In this document: positions 9,901-17,426 of the stretch, in pieces
How positions within the stretch are numbered: the stretch's first letter is position 1
How the letters are laid out: every line of letters begins with the position of its first letter
From: Anaerolineaceae bacterium
GTDB taxonomy: Bacteria; Chloroflexota; Anaerolineae; Anaerolineales; Anaerolineaceae
DNA length: 64,000 nucleotides
Assembly: GCA_002702705.1 (NCBI GenBank)
Contig: PABH01000063.1
Span: forward strand, 40,730-104,729
Reading direction: 5' to 3'
The notes under the pieces: generated by a model
What the model saw: only the letters and a program-made list of their open reading frames with translations
The model's database searches: none
What the model was told of the DNA's origin: nothing
Translations under genes and position numbers: made by a program

Positions 9901-10121
9901 AAAAACAACTGCTTGATGTGATCGTTATTACGGAAGAGTTATTAAAATACGATCCTGAATTTGAAGAAGCCTATCGAGTTCTTATGAAGGTTTCTTATGA
10001 CATGGGGGATATTAAAAAAGTAATGGGATATTACCGGTTATGTTCACAAGTCTTAAAAGAAAATTTAGATTTAGAACCTTCTATTAAGACCAAACAATTA
10101 TTGGAAACATTAACTAAATAA
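6924..10121 (+). CDS. MalT-like STAND NTPase fused to TPRs and a winged-helix/BTAD transcription activator module
   Basis: The N-terminus matches the MalT-type signalling NTPase: RTKISVPRPRKDLIHR, P-loop SAPAGYGKTT (41-50) and Walker B LIVIDDFHLIEE (about 130). Residues about 380-800 are helical TPR-like repeats. From about 834 an OmpR-like winged helix (LFYILFQKNGVTKEQIFNALWPD) and the bacterial transcriptional activator domain follow to residue 1065. Such proteins are effector-gated regulators; the ligand is unknown. It stands alone, divergent from the AOR gene and upstream of a small operon that may be its target. The ATG has AAGGAAG upstream. Confidence 0.88.
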   Translation: MNKPLMRTKISVPRPRKDLIHRQRLLKQLNEILENKLIMVSAPAGYGKTTLMIDFASREEIPVCWYSLDENDKDMIRFVSHLVASISVRFPHFGADTLSLLKSFNDRAFDIDVLITTFVNELYDKILEHFLIVIDDFHLIEENPHIVSFLSRLIEYVDENCHFVVLSRTLLGLPNLPLLVARNQVAGLSFEELAFRKNEIRLLFQNNYQINLSKEAIDTLYAESEGWITGLLLTAANVDGKETLQYRTPRVVGVGIDEYLGQQILEPLSEDMRTFLFQTSLLEEFDAALCKKVLDPINDKVLNWDRLMDEALQKNLFLIAVPDAENDIVYLRFHHLFRDFLQKKMIERSKSKADQIRLNLANYYAETKEWQIAINILFSINQTERIAQLLETGGPELISDGKYDLITEWLSKLTGEIRYKYPVLLSLQGMISSIKNDVLAGINSLSDAIQLLQNQPDKKSLLLQTLSRRATAYRLIGDFFHSEEDIKIIQQLTTQSHEHHKVISNALREKALLNYNKGKFNEALQDIKAAEQISINVGDNANRNQFAIDIGMIHRGLGNYDEAERYYISALEYLQKYGNFSALTILHNNLAFLYHKLGRYSQAVLHYEKTIEYAKFIKFTKFEAYGIVGIADVYSDIQAIEEAEEAYQKGLAFFNIIQDSQLDLYIRIAMVRLFLYNQKIKEANIFYNELFKSEVETPVINVLKMELAYFDGNYHLAKDILSDLLSKENQKIGKDEIALVNFYELLLNVKMGLTIEPLIDDITAMISDKKEKMAILSAGKKLYNELSLLKTENPLVERKLKSILEQIKKYGESVPEVKRRIRQHGNHIPVPPAKIEIFSFGNPRVIKGGEEISSQEWQANIAKELLFYILFQKNGVTKEQIFNALWPDVNDDLSLRFKNTIYRLRRVMGKDAILLLNNRYFFNTELDYSYDVELFDSYLNSDRVEQLKKAIDIYKGFYLEGFDNIWLLPERTRTHFMYRNAVLKYVNWLLEEKKQLLDVIVITEELLKYDPEFEEAYRVLMKVSYDMGDIKKVMGYYRLCSQVLKENLDLEPSIKTKQLLETLTK

Positions 10122-10131
10122 TTTTTATACA

Positions 10132-10151
10132 ATTGTTAACGTATTGTTAAC
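10132..10151 (+). promoter_or_regulatory. Direct repeats with 11-bp period, candidate BTAD/SARP-type operator
   Basis: ATTGTTAAC occurs at 10132-10140 and again at 10143-10151, one helical turn apart. SARP/BTAD regulators typically bind heptamer direct repeats with this period. The site lies just after the BTAD regulator gene and 110 bp before the next small operon. The role is inferred. Confidence 0.4.
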
Positions 10152-10261
10152 ATAAACAAAAAATTTATCTCAACCTCTGATGCCTGTTTTGATGCCTGCG
10201 CCTCGGTATAGTCTTTTTTATACGAAATTCCAAGTCAGATTATCAATTTCGGAGGAAAAAG

Positions 10262-10405
10262 ATGAATATTTTATCAAAACTCTACCAAAACTATATCGCT
10301 CAAGACCCCCAAGGCACAGTGCGAATCGCTCTGTTTACTTTAACAATCGTTTTATTTGTAATTGGTGCCGGCGCTCCTGAAAGTGGATCAGGGTTCAACG
10401 GATAA
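10262..10405 (+). CDS. 47-residue single-pass membrane peptide
   Basis: A perfect GGAGGAAAAAG ribosome site precedes the ATG. The peptide has a polar N-terminus (MNILSKLYQNYIAQDPQGT), one membrane helix (about 21-37) and a short Gly/Ser tail. It starts an operon with the DUF5317 gene 5 bp downstream. I do not recognise the family. The strong ribosome site and tight spacing argue it is translated. Confidence 0.6.
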   Translation: MNILSKLYQNYIAQDPQGTVRIALFTLTIVLFVIGAGAPESGSGFNG

Positions 10406-10410
10406 GTTGG

Positions 10411-11007
10411 ATGATTTTGACTTATGCGATCTTTGTTGGTTTTTTTGTTGGTATTTCTATTCATAAATTGTTTGGAAAGCCATACCAGCTACCAAAAATT
10501 AAATCCATTGAACTTGTCTTCATAGCCGTATTACCACAGATTGTTATTTTTCAATTGAACTTTACCAGAACTTTTTTTTCAGATAGGTTTGCTTCCCTAT
10601 CCTTAATAATCAGTCAATTGATCCTTGTTGTTTTTTGTTTCATAAATTTTAAACAGCCAGCTTTTTGGTTTTTGACTGCGGGATTAATTTTGAACCTGAT
10701 TGTTATCGTAACCAATGGTGGATTTATGCCGATCAGCCCTAAAAATGTCAGTTGGTTAATTCCAAATATAACGGATACAGCAGGTTTGATGGGTAAGCGA
10801 TTGGGATTTGGAAAGGACATTGTTCTTTTGGAAAACCAAACAAAACTACTCTTGTTATCGGATTATTTTCGATTTGATTTCTTAAATCAAAAATTTATGT
10901 ACAGTATCGGCGATGTAATTTTAGCAATTGGTGCATTTTGGTATATGTTGGGACTAAAAACAGAATTATTAACAATGCCGGGATTAATGGAGAAAAACAA
11001 TGTTTAA
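10411..11007 (+). CDS. DUF5317 family membrane protein
   Basis: This 198-residue protein has about five membrane helices. The conserved centre GGFMPISPKNVSWL after a hydrophobic stretch is the mark of DUF5317, a family of unknown function common in Chloroflexota and Firmicutes. It lies between the 47-residue membrane peptide and an NHLP-like small protein; the next gene overlaps by 8 bp. A membrane role linked to the HD-GYP gene of the same operon is possible but not shown. Confidence 0.7.
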   Translation: MILTYAIFVGFFVGISIHKLFGKPYQLPKIKSIELVFIAVLPQIVIFQLNFTRTFFSDRFASLSLIISQLILVVFCFINFKQPAFWFLTAGLILNLIVIVTNGGFMPISPKNVSWLIPNITDTAGLMGKRLGFGKDIVLLENQTKLLLLSDYFRFDFLNQKFMYSIGDVILAIGAFWYMLGLKTELLTMPGLMEKNNV

Positions 11008-11305
11008 TCGTTCAATCTCATCCTATGACGAAATGAAATCGGGACATGCAGCACAAAAAGATTATCAGGACTCCTGTAAGATGTTGGCAGCAGCAGTAAT
11101 AAATAAACATTTTAGAAAACAATTGCTGGATAACCCAGAAAAAGCACTGGAAACCGGCTTTGGTGGTCAAAGCTTTCAAATTGGGCTGGAGATGAAAGAA
11201 AAAATCGGAACAATTCGAGCAAATGATTTGTCTGATTTTGCATTTCAATTCACACAACAAATGGAACCATCTACGCTGATGGTTTCGTCTTACGCAGGAG
11301 ATTAA
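11000..11305 (+). CDS. Small protein resembling the NHLP/Os1348 leader clan
   Basis: This 101-residue soluble protein contains AAVINKHFRKQLLDNPEKALETGFGGQSFQIGLEMKEKIGTIR in its middle, which must be read as two parts: a FRxxLLxNPExAL helix and a following loop/helix. That pattern recalls the leader fold of nitrile-hydratase-related peptides. No cysteine-rich or Gly-rich core follows, and no modifying enzyme is adjacent, so a RiPP precursor role is doubtful. It may be a stand-alone regulatory protein of this operon. Confidence 0.45.
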   Translation: MFNRSISSYDEMKSGHAAQKDYQDSCKMLAAAVINKHFRKQLLDNPEKALETGFGGQSFQIGLEMKEKIGTIRANDLSDFAFQFTQQMEPSTLMVSSYAGD

Positions 11306-11313
11306 TCTTTTTT

Positions 11314-12420
11314 ATGCAGTCGTATTCATTTTTACAATCCGCATTACTTCAAACCAATGCGCTTGATTCCTTAATTGTTCAGGAACCAAGGTATGGTTTA
11401 TTGGATTGTAATTTCATACAATTGCAGCGATTAATCAATATTATATTGGATGTTTTTAATATTAAATATGGTCAATTATTTCAGTTAAAAGATAATGGAG
11501 AATATGTAATCCTTAATCCTGGACTTGGTTACGAAAATGATATCCTTGATTATGAACTTTGGAATCATTTTAATACGGTATCAGCTTCTTCATCCCCAAG
11601 AAAATTACCTTACCATGCGGTTCAAACTTTGTTTAGTCCGCCCTTTACTTCTGAGCCTTTGAGTTTCATATCTTATCCCCTCCGAAATGAAAATGGCCCG
11701 CTGGGTATCTTTATCTTAGGCGGCACAAGCAATGGGGTTCCTTACGCTTTTCAGGGAATGAACGCCCGGGTCATAAAAAATATTATCAATATTATCAGCA
11801 TGAGTTTAAATCGTATTAAGCAAGGTGCTGATTTGGTCGACAGTTCAGGTCAAACGTTAAATTACCTTATCTACAGCATTTTTGATCACGATGCTTATAC
11901 CAGTAAACACAGCAATACAACTGCGATTAGAGCAGAAAAAATTGCAAAAATTATGGGTTGTACGGAAAGAGAAATTCAAATCTTAAAGTGGTCAGCCATT
12001 TTACATGATATTGGAAAAATGGTTGTACCGGTAAAAGTGCTAAATAAACCAAATCCGCTCAACCTTTCCGAATGGAAGGTTATGCGATTACACCCAGAAA
12101 TAGGCTCATTAATTATTGGATTAACCACCGGGTTAAGTGCAATTGCAGAAATTGTTTACACTCACCATGAACATTATGACGGAAAAGGATATCCGCTTGG
12201 TTTGCAGGGGGAGCAAATTCCGCTTCCCAGTCGAATTTTATCCGTAGTGGATGCTTATGGGGCAATGACTGAAAACCGTTCTTATCAGTCGGCAAAATCC
12301 GTTTTACAAGCGCAGCAAGAGTTAATGAAATGCGCAGGCACCCATTTTGATCCAGCAGTTGTGGATAAATTCTTGAATATCTTAAATACTGGTAGATTAA
12401 TTTCGGAGAATATTGTATAG
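11314..12420 (+). CDS. HD-GYP domain protein, putative cyclic-di-GMP phosphodiesterase
   Basis: Of 368 residues, the first 170 look like a GAF-type sensory fold. The rest is an HD-GYP domain with LHDIGK (about 230-235), HPEIG and HHEHYDGKGYP (about 282-292), followed by SRILSVVDAYGAMT. HD-GYP enzymes hydrolyse cyclic di-GMP using a bi- or trinuclear metal centre, and these metal ligands are intact. It is the last gene of the small operon and is followed by a terminator hairpin. No GGDEF protein is in the window. Confidence 0.88.
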   Translation: MQSYSFLQSALLQTNALDSLIVQEPRYGLLDCNFIQLQRLINIILDVFNIKYGQLFQLKDNGEYVILNPGLGYENDILDYELWNHFNTVSASSSPRKLPYHAVQTLFSPPFTSEPLSFISYPLRNENGPLGIFILGGTSNGVPYAFQGMNARVIKNIINIISMSLNRIKQGADLVDSSGQTLNYLIYSIFDHDAYTSKHSNTTAIRAEKIAKIMGCTEREIQILKWSAILHDIGKMVVPVKVLNKPNPLNLSEWKVMRLHPEIGSLIIGLTTGLSAIAEIVYTHHEHYDGKGYPLGLQGEQIPLPSRILSVVDAYGAMTENRSYQSAKSVLQAQQELMKCAGTHFDPAVVDKFLNILNTGRLISENIV

Positions 12421-12440
12421 GGAGGTACAGTATTCTATAT

Positions 12441-12499
12441 ATGAGGACATTCTCTCAGTCAATGTTAAAATTGGCCAGGTGGGTGTCCTCATTTTTTTT
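12441..12499 (+). terminator. Terminator after the HD-GYP gene
   Basis: ATGAGGACA (12441-12449) pairs with TGTCCTCAT (12484-12492) over 9 bp with a long loop, followed by eight T. It is the last chromosomal feature before the island boundary. Confidence 0.65.
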
Positions 12500-12504
12500 A
12501 AAAA

Positions 12505-12526
12505 TGGCTGGTCGATAAGCCGCATT
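12505..12526 (-). repeat. Left attachment-site repeat: duplicated 3' end of rnpB
   Basis: These 22 bases begin TGGCTGGTCG and end AAGCCGCATT. They are identical and in the same orientation to 56083-56104, where they form the 3' end of the RNase P RNA gene. There is no rest of rnpB here, so this copy is the fragment displaced by integration. Confidence 0.85.
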
Positions 12527-12610
12527 ACCGGTAAATAAAACGGGGGGGTAATGATGGACATAATTTCTAGTATCAGCTAGTTAAACGTTAAATTTATTTC
12601 GGAGTTATTT

Positions 12611-13726
12611 ATGAACGAGTCCTTAAGCAAACCTTTAAAAATTGCTATTGATTTTGGTTTCCATAGCATAAAAGCAGCATCATTTAATGAATCTGAATGT
12701 ATAACTTTTTCATTACCTTCGGTTGTTGGAGTGGGAGATACATCGATAGGGCTACTAAAAACAGGAATCTCCAGAGCCAAAAAAGATGTACCTTACACAG
12801 TAGTATATAAGGGCCAATCATATCTGGTTGGTCCCTTTGTTTCTAAATTTTGTCGCCCTGTTGAGCGTGTAGATTTTGATCGTTTGATAGATTGTATTGA
12901 ATTGCGTGTGATGATTTATGCAGCACTATCAGGGTTGATCGGAAAACTGGCTACCAGTGATGCCGAAAATTCGAAGAATAATTCTTATAATGTAACTCTT
13001 GTTATTGCTTTACCAGTTCAAGTTTTACAAAGTGAAACAGCAAAAAAAACTGTGCGAGATATTGCAAATTGGCTTGAGGGTTATCATGAATTTTCAGTTG
13101 ATAAACTTGGATGGGATATTAATGTTATTCAGATTATACCGATGGCACAACCTTTAGGGCGTTATTTTGAATGGGGATTAAATAATGATGGAAGTTGGGG
13201 GTTATCTAAATTTGATTTCAACTCTTCAGTAGGTATCCTTGATCAAGGATTTAACACAATTGATCTTCTTCACGTACAAGAAGGCCAAATTATTCGTCGA
13301 TTCACCGGTGGGGAGACTCTAGGACAACGTAGAGCCGCACATTTAATTCAGAAAGAAATATTTACTCTTACTTCTCGTAAGTTAACATTACATGAAGCAG
13401 ATGAAATATTCATCAAACATTTACTTAATTCACAAGATACTGATCATTATCAGGGAATAGCTGATATTAGTGCAGTTTGCAAAAAAGTATTTGATATGTC
13501 AATAGGTGAATTACGTTCCTTTTTAGAACAGTATTGGGATAATGGAAAACAGTTTGATGTTATTTTGTTATCAGGCGGTGGTTCTATCGTTTTACAGTAT
13601 TATATTGCTTCTATGTATCGTCATTTGGAAATACCAGCCCAACCAGTCTTCTCAAATGCAATTGGGTTTTCGAAATTTGCTCAAAGAAAGAACCTTTTTA
13701 AACGTGTTTCCAATTGGGTAGCATAA
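12611..13726 (+). CDS. ParM/StbA-like actin-type ATPase (plasmid segregation)
   Basis: This 371-residue protein has the actin-ATPase motifs: phosphate-1 IAIDFGFHSIKAA (about 12-24), phosphate-2 ILDQGFNTID (about 213-222) and adenosine motif ILLSGGGS (about 318-325). Bacterial homologues form filaments that move plasmids or large phages, working with a small DNA-binding partner. It is the first gene inside the island, 84 bp from the left repeat, followed by a 77-residue protein that could be that partner. It suggests a plasmid-like extrachromosomal phase. Confidence 0.75.
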   Translation: MNESLSKPLKIAIDFGFHSIKAASFNESECITFSLPSVVGVGDTSIGLLKTGISRAKKDVPYTVVYKGQSYLVGPFVSKFCRPVERVDFDRLIDCIELRVMIYAALSGLIGKLATSDAENSKNNSYNVTLVIALPVQVLQSETAKKTVRDIANWLEGYHEFSVDKLGWDINVIQIIPMAQPLGRYFEWGLNNDGSWGLSKFDFNSSVGILDQGFNTIDLLHVQEGQIIRRFTGGETLGQRRAAHLIQKEIFTLTSRKLTLHEADEIFIKHLLNSQDTDHYQGIADISAVCKKVFDMSIGELRSFLEQYWDNGKQFDVILLSGGGSIVLQYYIASMYRHLEIPAQPVFSNAIGFSKFAQRKNLFKRVSNWVA

Positions 13727-13756
13727 TTAAGTTGTTAAAGGTTTTGGGTAGCATAA

Positions 13757-13990
13757 ATGGCGAGGTTAAAACGAAAAAACAAGGTAATTGTCCCATTAAA
13801 GCTTTGGTTAATTCCAGGCCGCGATGATGACTTGATAGAATTCTTTGCGTTAGTTCCTCCAGGAAAAAAAGCATGGGCAGTTATGCGTTCTCTTAGAACA
13901 GGAATTCGATCTGAAATTGTGCACGAGAAAGATGAAATCGATAATTTTGAGACTAAGCTTGATAGTTTGGGTGAATATTGGGTGTTCTGA
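13757..13990 (+). CDS. 77-residue basic protein, possible segregation partner
   Basis: I do not recognise this protein. It is rich in Lys/Arg at the N-terminus (MARLKRKNK) with KAWAVMRSLRTGIRSEI in the middle. It sits between the ParM-like gene and the recombinase, where a ParR/StbB-type adaptor would be expected. A 13-base sequence (TTGGGTAGCATAA) occurs both at the stop of the ParM-like gene and just before this ATG. The partner role is inferred from position. Confidence 0.5.
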   Translation: MARLKRKNKVIVPLKLWLIPGRDDDLIEFFALVPPGKKAWAVMRSLRTGIRSEIVHEKDEIDNFETKLDSLGEYWVF

Positions 13991-14005
13991 TTAAGAGAGG
14001 AGCTT

Positions 14006-14929
14006 ATGGAAAACTTTTCATATATCGGGGATTTTAAAAGGTTTTTGATTGATTCAGATAAGTCGATAAAGACAATAAGTGGTTATGTAACTGATGTTTT
14101 ATTTTTTATCGATTGGTATGTTGAGAAATCTCAAGAGGCTTTTAAGCCAGAACTTGTTTTACCAGTTGATATTAGATTGTATAGAGATTTTTTACATGAA
14201 ACTCTATCATTAGCACCTAGCTCAATCAAACGAAAACTTTCATCCCTCAACTCATTTTTTTTATGGGCATTGGAAGCAAATATTGTTTTAAATAATCCAG
14301 TGAAGGGAATTAAATCAATATCACAATCAGTTACCGCTCCGAAGTGGCTAAGCAAAAATGAAATCTGTAAATTTCTCAGGATAATAGACCGAGAATTATA
14401 TCTTTCAAAGAATAAATATCCGGTAAGATGGTTATCACGTCATCGGGATTGTTTAATTGCACTAACTTTTTTGTTTACAGGAATCAGGGTTAACGAAGGT
14501 GTGGCATTGACGTTAAACGATGTTCAAATTAGTGATCGCAGTGGTTATTTAGTTATACGGAGTGGAAAAGGAAAAAAACACCGAAAGATTCCTCTTAATA
14601 AATCGGCACGAAATGCTATTGATTCGTGGTTATCTATACGACCTGAATCAGATTTGCCTAATCTTTGGTTGTCGTCAGATAATAATTGGCAAAAACCATT
14701 AACAAGTCGGACAATTCAAAGATCAATTCAACGACTTGGGCTTGAAGCAGGGATAAACTTACACCCGCATGTTCTTAGGCATACATATGCTAAACAATTA
14801 ATCGATTTGGGAATTGGGATTGAGAAAGTTGCCGTACTGTTAGGCCATTCAAATATAAATACAACAAGCATATATATAACTCCCTCTCTACAAGATCTTC
14901 AAGAAGCAGTAGATAAAATAGAATTATAG
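14006..14929 (+). CDS. Tyrosine recombinase (XerC/D-like integrase)
   Basis: At 307 residues it has the usual length for a Xer-like enzyme. A SAM-like core-binding domain spans about 8-95. The catalytic set is complete: R161 (GIRVNEG), K188/K190, H255-x-x-R258 (HVLRHT), H281 (LLGHSN) and Tyr290 (SIYI). AGAGAGG just before the ATG is a good ribosome site. It lies in the same plus-strand run as the ParM-like and DnaA-N genes, so it may resolve multimers of the element or integrate it. Which of the three recombinases uses the rnpB site is not settled. Confidence 0.9.
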   Translation: MENFSYIGDFKRFLIDSDKSIKTISGYVTDVLFFIDWYVEKSQEAFKPELVLPVDIRLYRDFLHETLSLAPSSIKRKLSSLNSFFLWALEANIVLNNPVKGIKSISQSVTAPKWLSKNEICKFLRIIDRELYLSKNKYPVRWLSRHRDCLIALTFLFTGIRVNEGVALTLNDVQISDRSGYLVIRSGKGKKHRKIPLNKSARNAIDSWLSIRPESDLPNLWLSSDNNWQKPLTSRTIQRSIQRLGLEAGINLHPHVLRHTYAKQLIDLGIGIEKVAVLLGHSNINTTSIYITPSLQDLQEAVDKIEL

Positions 14930-14936
14930 AAAGGAC

Positions 14937-15389
14937 ATGGAAATGTTAGAAAAACCAAATGCCGCTGAATGCGACTCAGCGGCAGTAGTTCAACTTGTCA
15001 ACGATGAATTTCCTAAGTTCAAGAACAATTATAACATTGATTCCATTTCATTAGTTAAGAAAATCTGCATAGCAAAATGCTTAAGCGGATTGTCTATCAG
15101 TGAAGATAAAATGGTTTCTATTGTTCCTGTTAATGACTTTCCGATCAATAACACCAATAGTTCTGAGTTATTGATTGAATCTTATCTGTTTTTGCATGTT
15201 TATTTTCAATGCCGTGATTCTTTTTGGATAGATCACCCAACGGGACTATGGCTGTGTGAGTATGTATGGTTCGCTTCTCTTGCTGTACCAATGGCTGAAG
15301 AATTTTTTCACATAAGAAAGGGGATGGTAGGTAAGGACTGCGGAAAAACCGTTTTAGAAATAGAATTGGAGTCAGAATCATGCAGTTAA
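14937..15389 (+). CDS. Hypothetical 150-residue island protein
   Basis: No family is recognised. The protein is acidic, soluble, and has a Trp-rich centre (HPTGLWLCEYVWFASL). It starts 7 bp after the recombinase stop with AAAGGA upstream, and its last 10 bases overlap the next gene, so the run is an operon. A 9-bp stem hairpin lies in its early codons (14960-14984). Its position between recombinase and replication-type protein suggests an element-maintenance role. Confidence 0.5.
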   Translation: MEMLEKPNAAECDSAAVVQLVNDEFPKFKNNYNIDSISLVKKICIAKCLSGLSISEDKMVSIVPVNDFPINNTNSSELLIESYLFLHVYFQCRDSFWIDHPTGLWLCEYVWFASLAVPMAEEFFHIRKGMVGKDCGKTVLEIELESESCS

Positions 15390-16390
15390 CCGTGGAACGC
15401 ATCCGAACATTAAAAGGAGCGCCGCTATCGATCTTGATGGCGCTGGTATTGAGTAAGCAGCCGGTCACCAGTGATTGGCTGCAGGCTGTCACGGGGTACA
15501 GTGACAAATCGGTCACCTCCGGATTAAAAGCCCTACAAGAATTTGGATACATCACCCGCAACGGGCGGTATGCCTGGCAGCTGGCCGGAGAGATTAACCA
15601 GTTACCTTTGATGACAAACCTGGCAGAAGAACCGGATAATCAACCCGGAGAAATTCCGGGTCCCGAATTAGATGGGGATGTGGTGAATATCGATTCTTGG
15701 GATGATTGCGGCTCGCCAGATCAAAATTCAATGGAAAACCGGTTGTCAGATGACCAAAGTATGCCTGACCCGGAAAATTTCCGGGTGCGACCCGGAGAAA
15801 TTCCGAGTCCAGATGCTCTAGCTAGTCTAGAATCATTAACTAGTTTTAAAAAACCTAGAAAAGAAAAGAATCTAGCTAGAGGCGAGCCTGACCCGGAAAT
15901 ATTCCGTATCCTGGACGAAAACGGCATCCGTGAACCAGCCCGATCCCAAATTGCAAACCAGCCGGAGGTTTCCGCGCGCCTGGTGGCCTATCACTGCAAA
16001 ACGGCACCGAATACAAGCATGGCGATTTGGCGCATCCAACACAATTGGCGGGTGCCCAAACATTGGCAGATGCCCGTGGTACTGCCGGCTGTGGTTGACG
16101 AACCGGACGTCCCGTCCGAAATCTATGATCCGCTGCCGGAAGACCTGATTCAACGCTGGGACCAGACCCTGGCCCTGCTAGAAGGGCAGCTTTCCCGCGC
16201 AGATTTCCACACCTGGGTAAAAGCTATGAAGCCGCTCACCCTACGTAAAGGTGTCTTGGTAATTCGCGTTGCCAATAGTTTTGCGATGGAGTGGCTCGAA
16301 GCAAACATAAAGAAACAACTTGAAGATGGGTTGGGGATAAAATTTCTGATTGAAGTTAGTGATGAACGACCAAGAAAACCTAATCCCTGA
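15380..16390 (+). CDS. Winged-helix protein with C-terminal DnaA N-terminal-like domain, candidate replication protein
   Basis: Residues about 10-70 form a winged helix (ILMALVLSKQPVTSDWLQAVTG, then SVTSGLKALQEFGYI). After an acidic, Pro-rich linker, residues about 250-330 match the DnaA N-terminal domain (LEGQLSRADFHTWVKAMKPL, then VANSFAMEWLE). In DnaA that domain contacts DnaB helicase and other initiation proteins, so a plasmid-like initiator or helicase loader is plausible. No ATPase domain is present. The gene is much richer in G+C than its AT-rich neighbours, a sign of separate origin. It overlaps the preceding stop by 10 bp. Confidence 0.6.
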   Translation: MQLTVERIRTLKGAPLSILMALVLSKQPVTSDWLQAVTGYSDKSVTSGLKALQEFGYITRNGRYAWQLAGEINQLPLMTNLAEEPDNQPGEIPGPELDGDVVNIDSWDDCGSPDQNSMENRLSDDQSMPDPENFRVRPGEIPSPDALASLESLTSFKKPRKEKNLARGEPDPEIFRILDENGIREPARSQIANQPEVSARLVAYHCKTAPNTSMAIWRIQHNWRVPKHWQMPVVLPAVVDEPDVPSEIYDPLPEDLIQRWDQTLALLEGQLSRADFHTWVKAMKPLTLRKGVLVIRVANSFAMEWLEANIKKQLEDGLGIKFLIEVSDERPRKPNP

Positions 16391-17088
16391 AATCTTTGGC
16401 TTGCCTAAGCCACGGCAAATTAACTGGTTGTAAAGCTGAGATGAAAACGGTATAGTTACAATCCTATCGTTTAGGACAGGCCAATAACATCCCCTACACG
16501 GTAGTGGGATCTAATTAAAAAAAGAAACTAATTCTGTTTACAAGTATAGAAAAAATTTTTTCTCGATGAGGATTTCCATTACAAGGATTGATAATAAATT
16601 GGTCTTTAAAATTCTTTTTTGGTTTGTTTAAATATTAAACGAAATATATCCAATTGAATGCAAAAAGATCTACATTGTTTGGAGTAGATGCAGATAGAAA
16701 AAAACAATAGATTTTCTTCTTGAAGGCGAAGTTGAAACGATGTTGTTGAATTAAAAATTTGAAATTTTGGTTAGTATATCACCATTGGTTTGTGAAAGCA
16801 TTTAAAGATAAAAAAACAAGGATATTAATTCATTAATTGGTTATCAGTAAGTTTTTATGTGGATGAAAATGATAATCCCGGGCAAATTTAAAAGGATTTG
16901 ATTTATATTTCGATAAAAATTGCGCATAGCCAGGAGGTTTTTAGGTTTTGATATGTTGAATTTTTCAAAAGTAAATAGCCTTATTAAGGGTTAAATTGTG
17001 ATTAAATAAAAAATATTTTGGATACCTACTAATTGGTCCTATGGTGCTCCAGGTAATTATATATATCGAATAAATAATTCAATTATCT

Positions 17089-17170
17089 GCCGAGGTTGGC
17101 GGCAAGGAGTGTTTTTGGCTGCTGTAAAAAAGAGGAGTTTTCGAGGCCTGCCGGCCTGGGGCGTGGAGCG
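17089..17170 (+). repeat. R1 repeat, copy 1 (partial)
   Basis: A GC-rich segment in AT-rich surroundings that shares the right half of a repeat found also at 22346, 23971 and 25561. Shared stretches include GGTTGGCGGCAAGGAGTG and CGAGGCCTGCCGGCCTGG. All copies have the same orientation. Confidence 0.75.
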
Positions 17171-17317
17171 GGTAGAGTTTAGTGAATAAGAAGACAGACA
17201 TCGGATTTGTTATGGTGTCGTCTTGATTTTAATTGGATTCTTTCGTAATTATAAAAATGGATGTGCGTATCAATTATATACAGCGGGCGAGTGCTTATGG
17301 GGGCGTAGCCTAGTCCA

Positions 17318-17400
17318 GGTGACTGCTGGTTTGGTAGGTGAGGCTTGGCCGACGCCGCGAGTGGAGGGAAAGCGAGTGAGCGGTTGTACCAGATCAGTGG
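17318..17400 (+). repeat. R2 repeat, copy 1
   Basis: Similar to 18467-18546: both have a GCTGGTTTG core, then TGAGGC, GTGGAGGG and GTGAGCGGTT in the same order and spacing. It is GC-rich compared with its surroundings. The function is unknown. Confidence 0.5.
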
Positions 17401-17426
17401 GATATTTTTTCCTATTAGGTAAAGAA

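Larger units (their letters stand above)
16391..17426. other. 1-kb stretch without a convincing gene
   Basis: AT-rich DNA with no frame having a start, ribosome site and sensible protein. Its right part holds one short R1 repeat copy (17089-17170) and one R2 copy (17318-17400). It separates the plus-strand plasmid-like module from a minus-strand accessory block. Confidence 0.6.

Noticed and set aside
10180..10380. Plus-strand 66-codon frame before the DUF5317 gene
   Set aside because: It overlaps the 47-residue membrane peptide, which has a perfect ribosome site and a sensible protein, in another frame.
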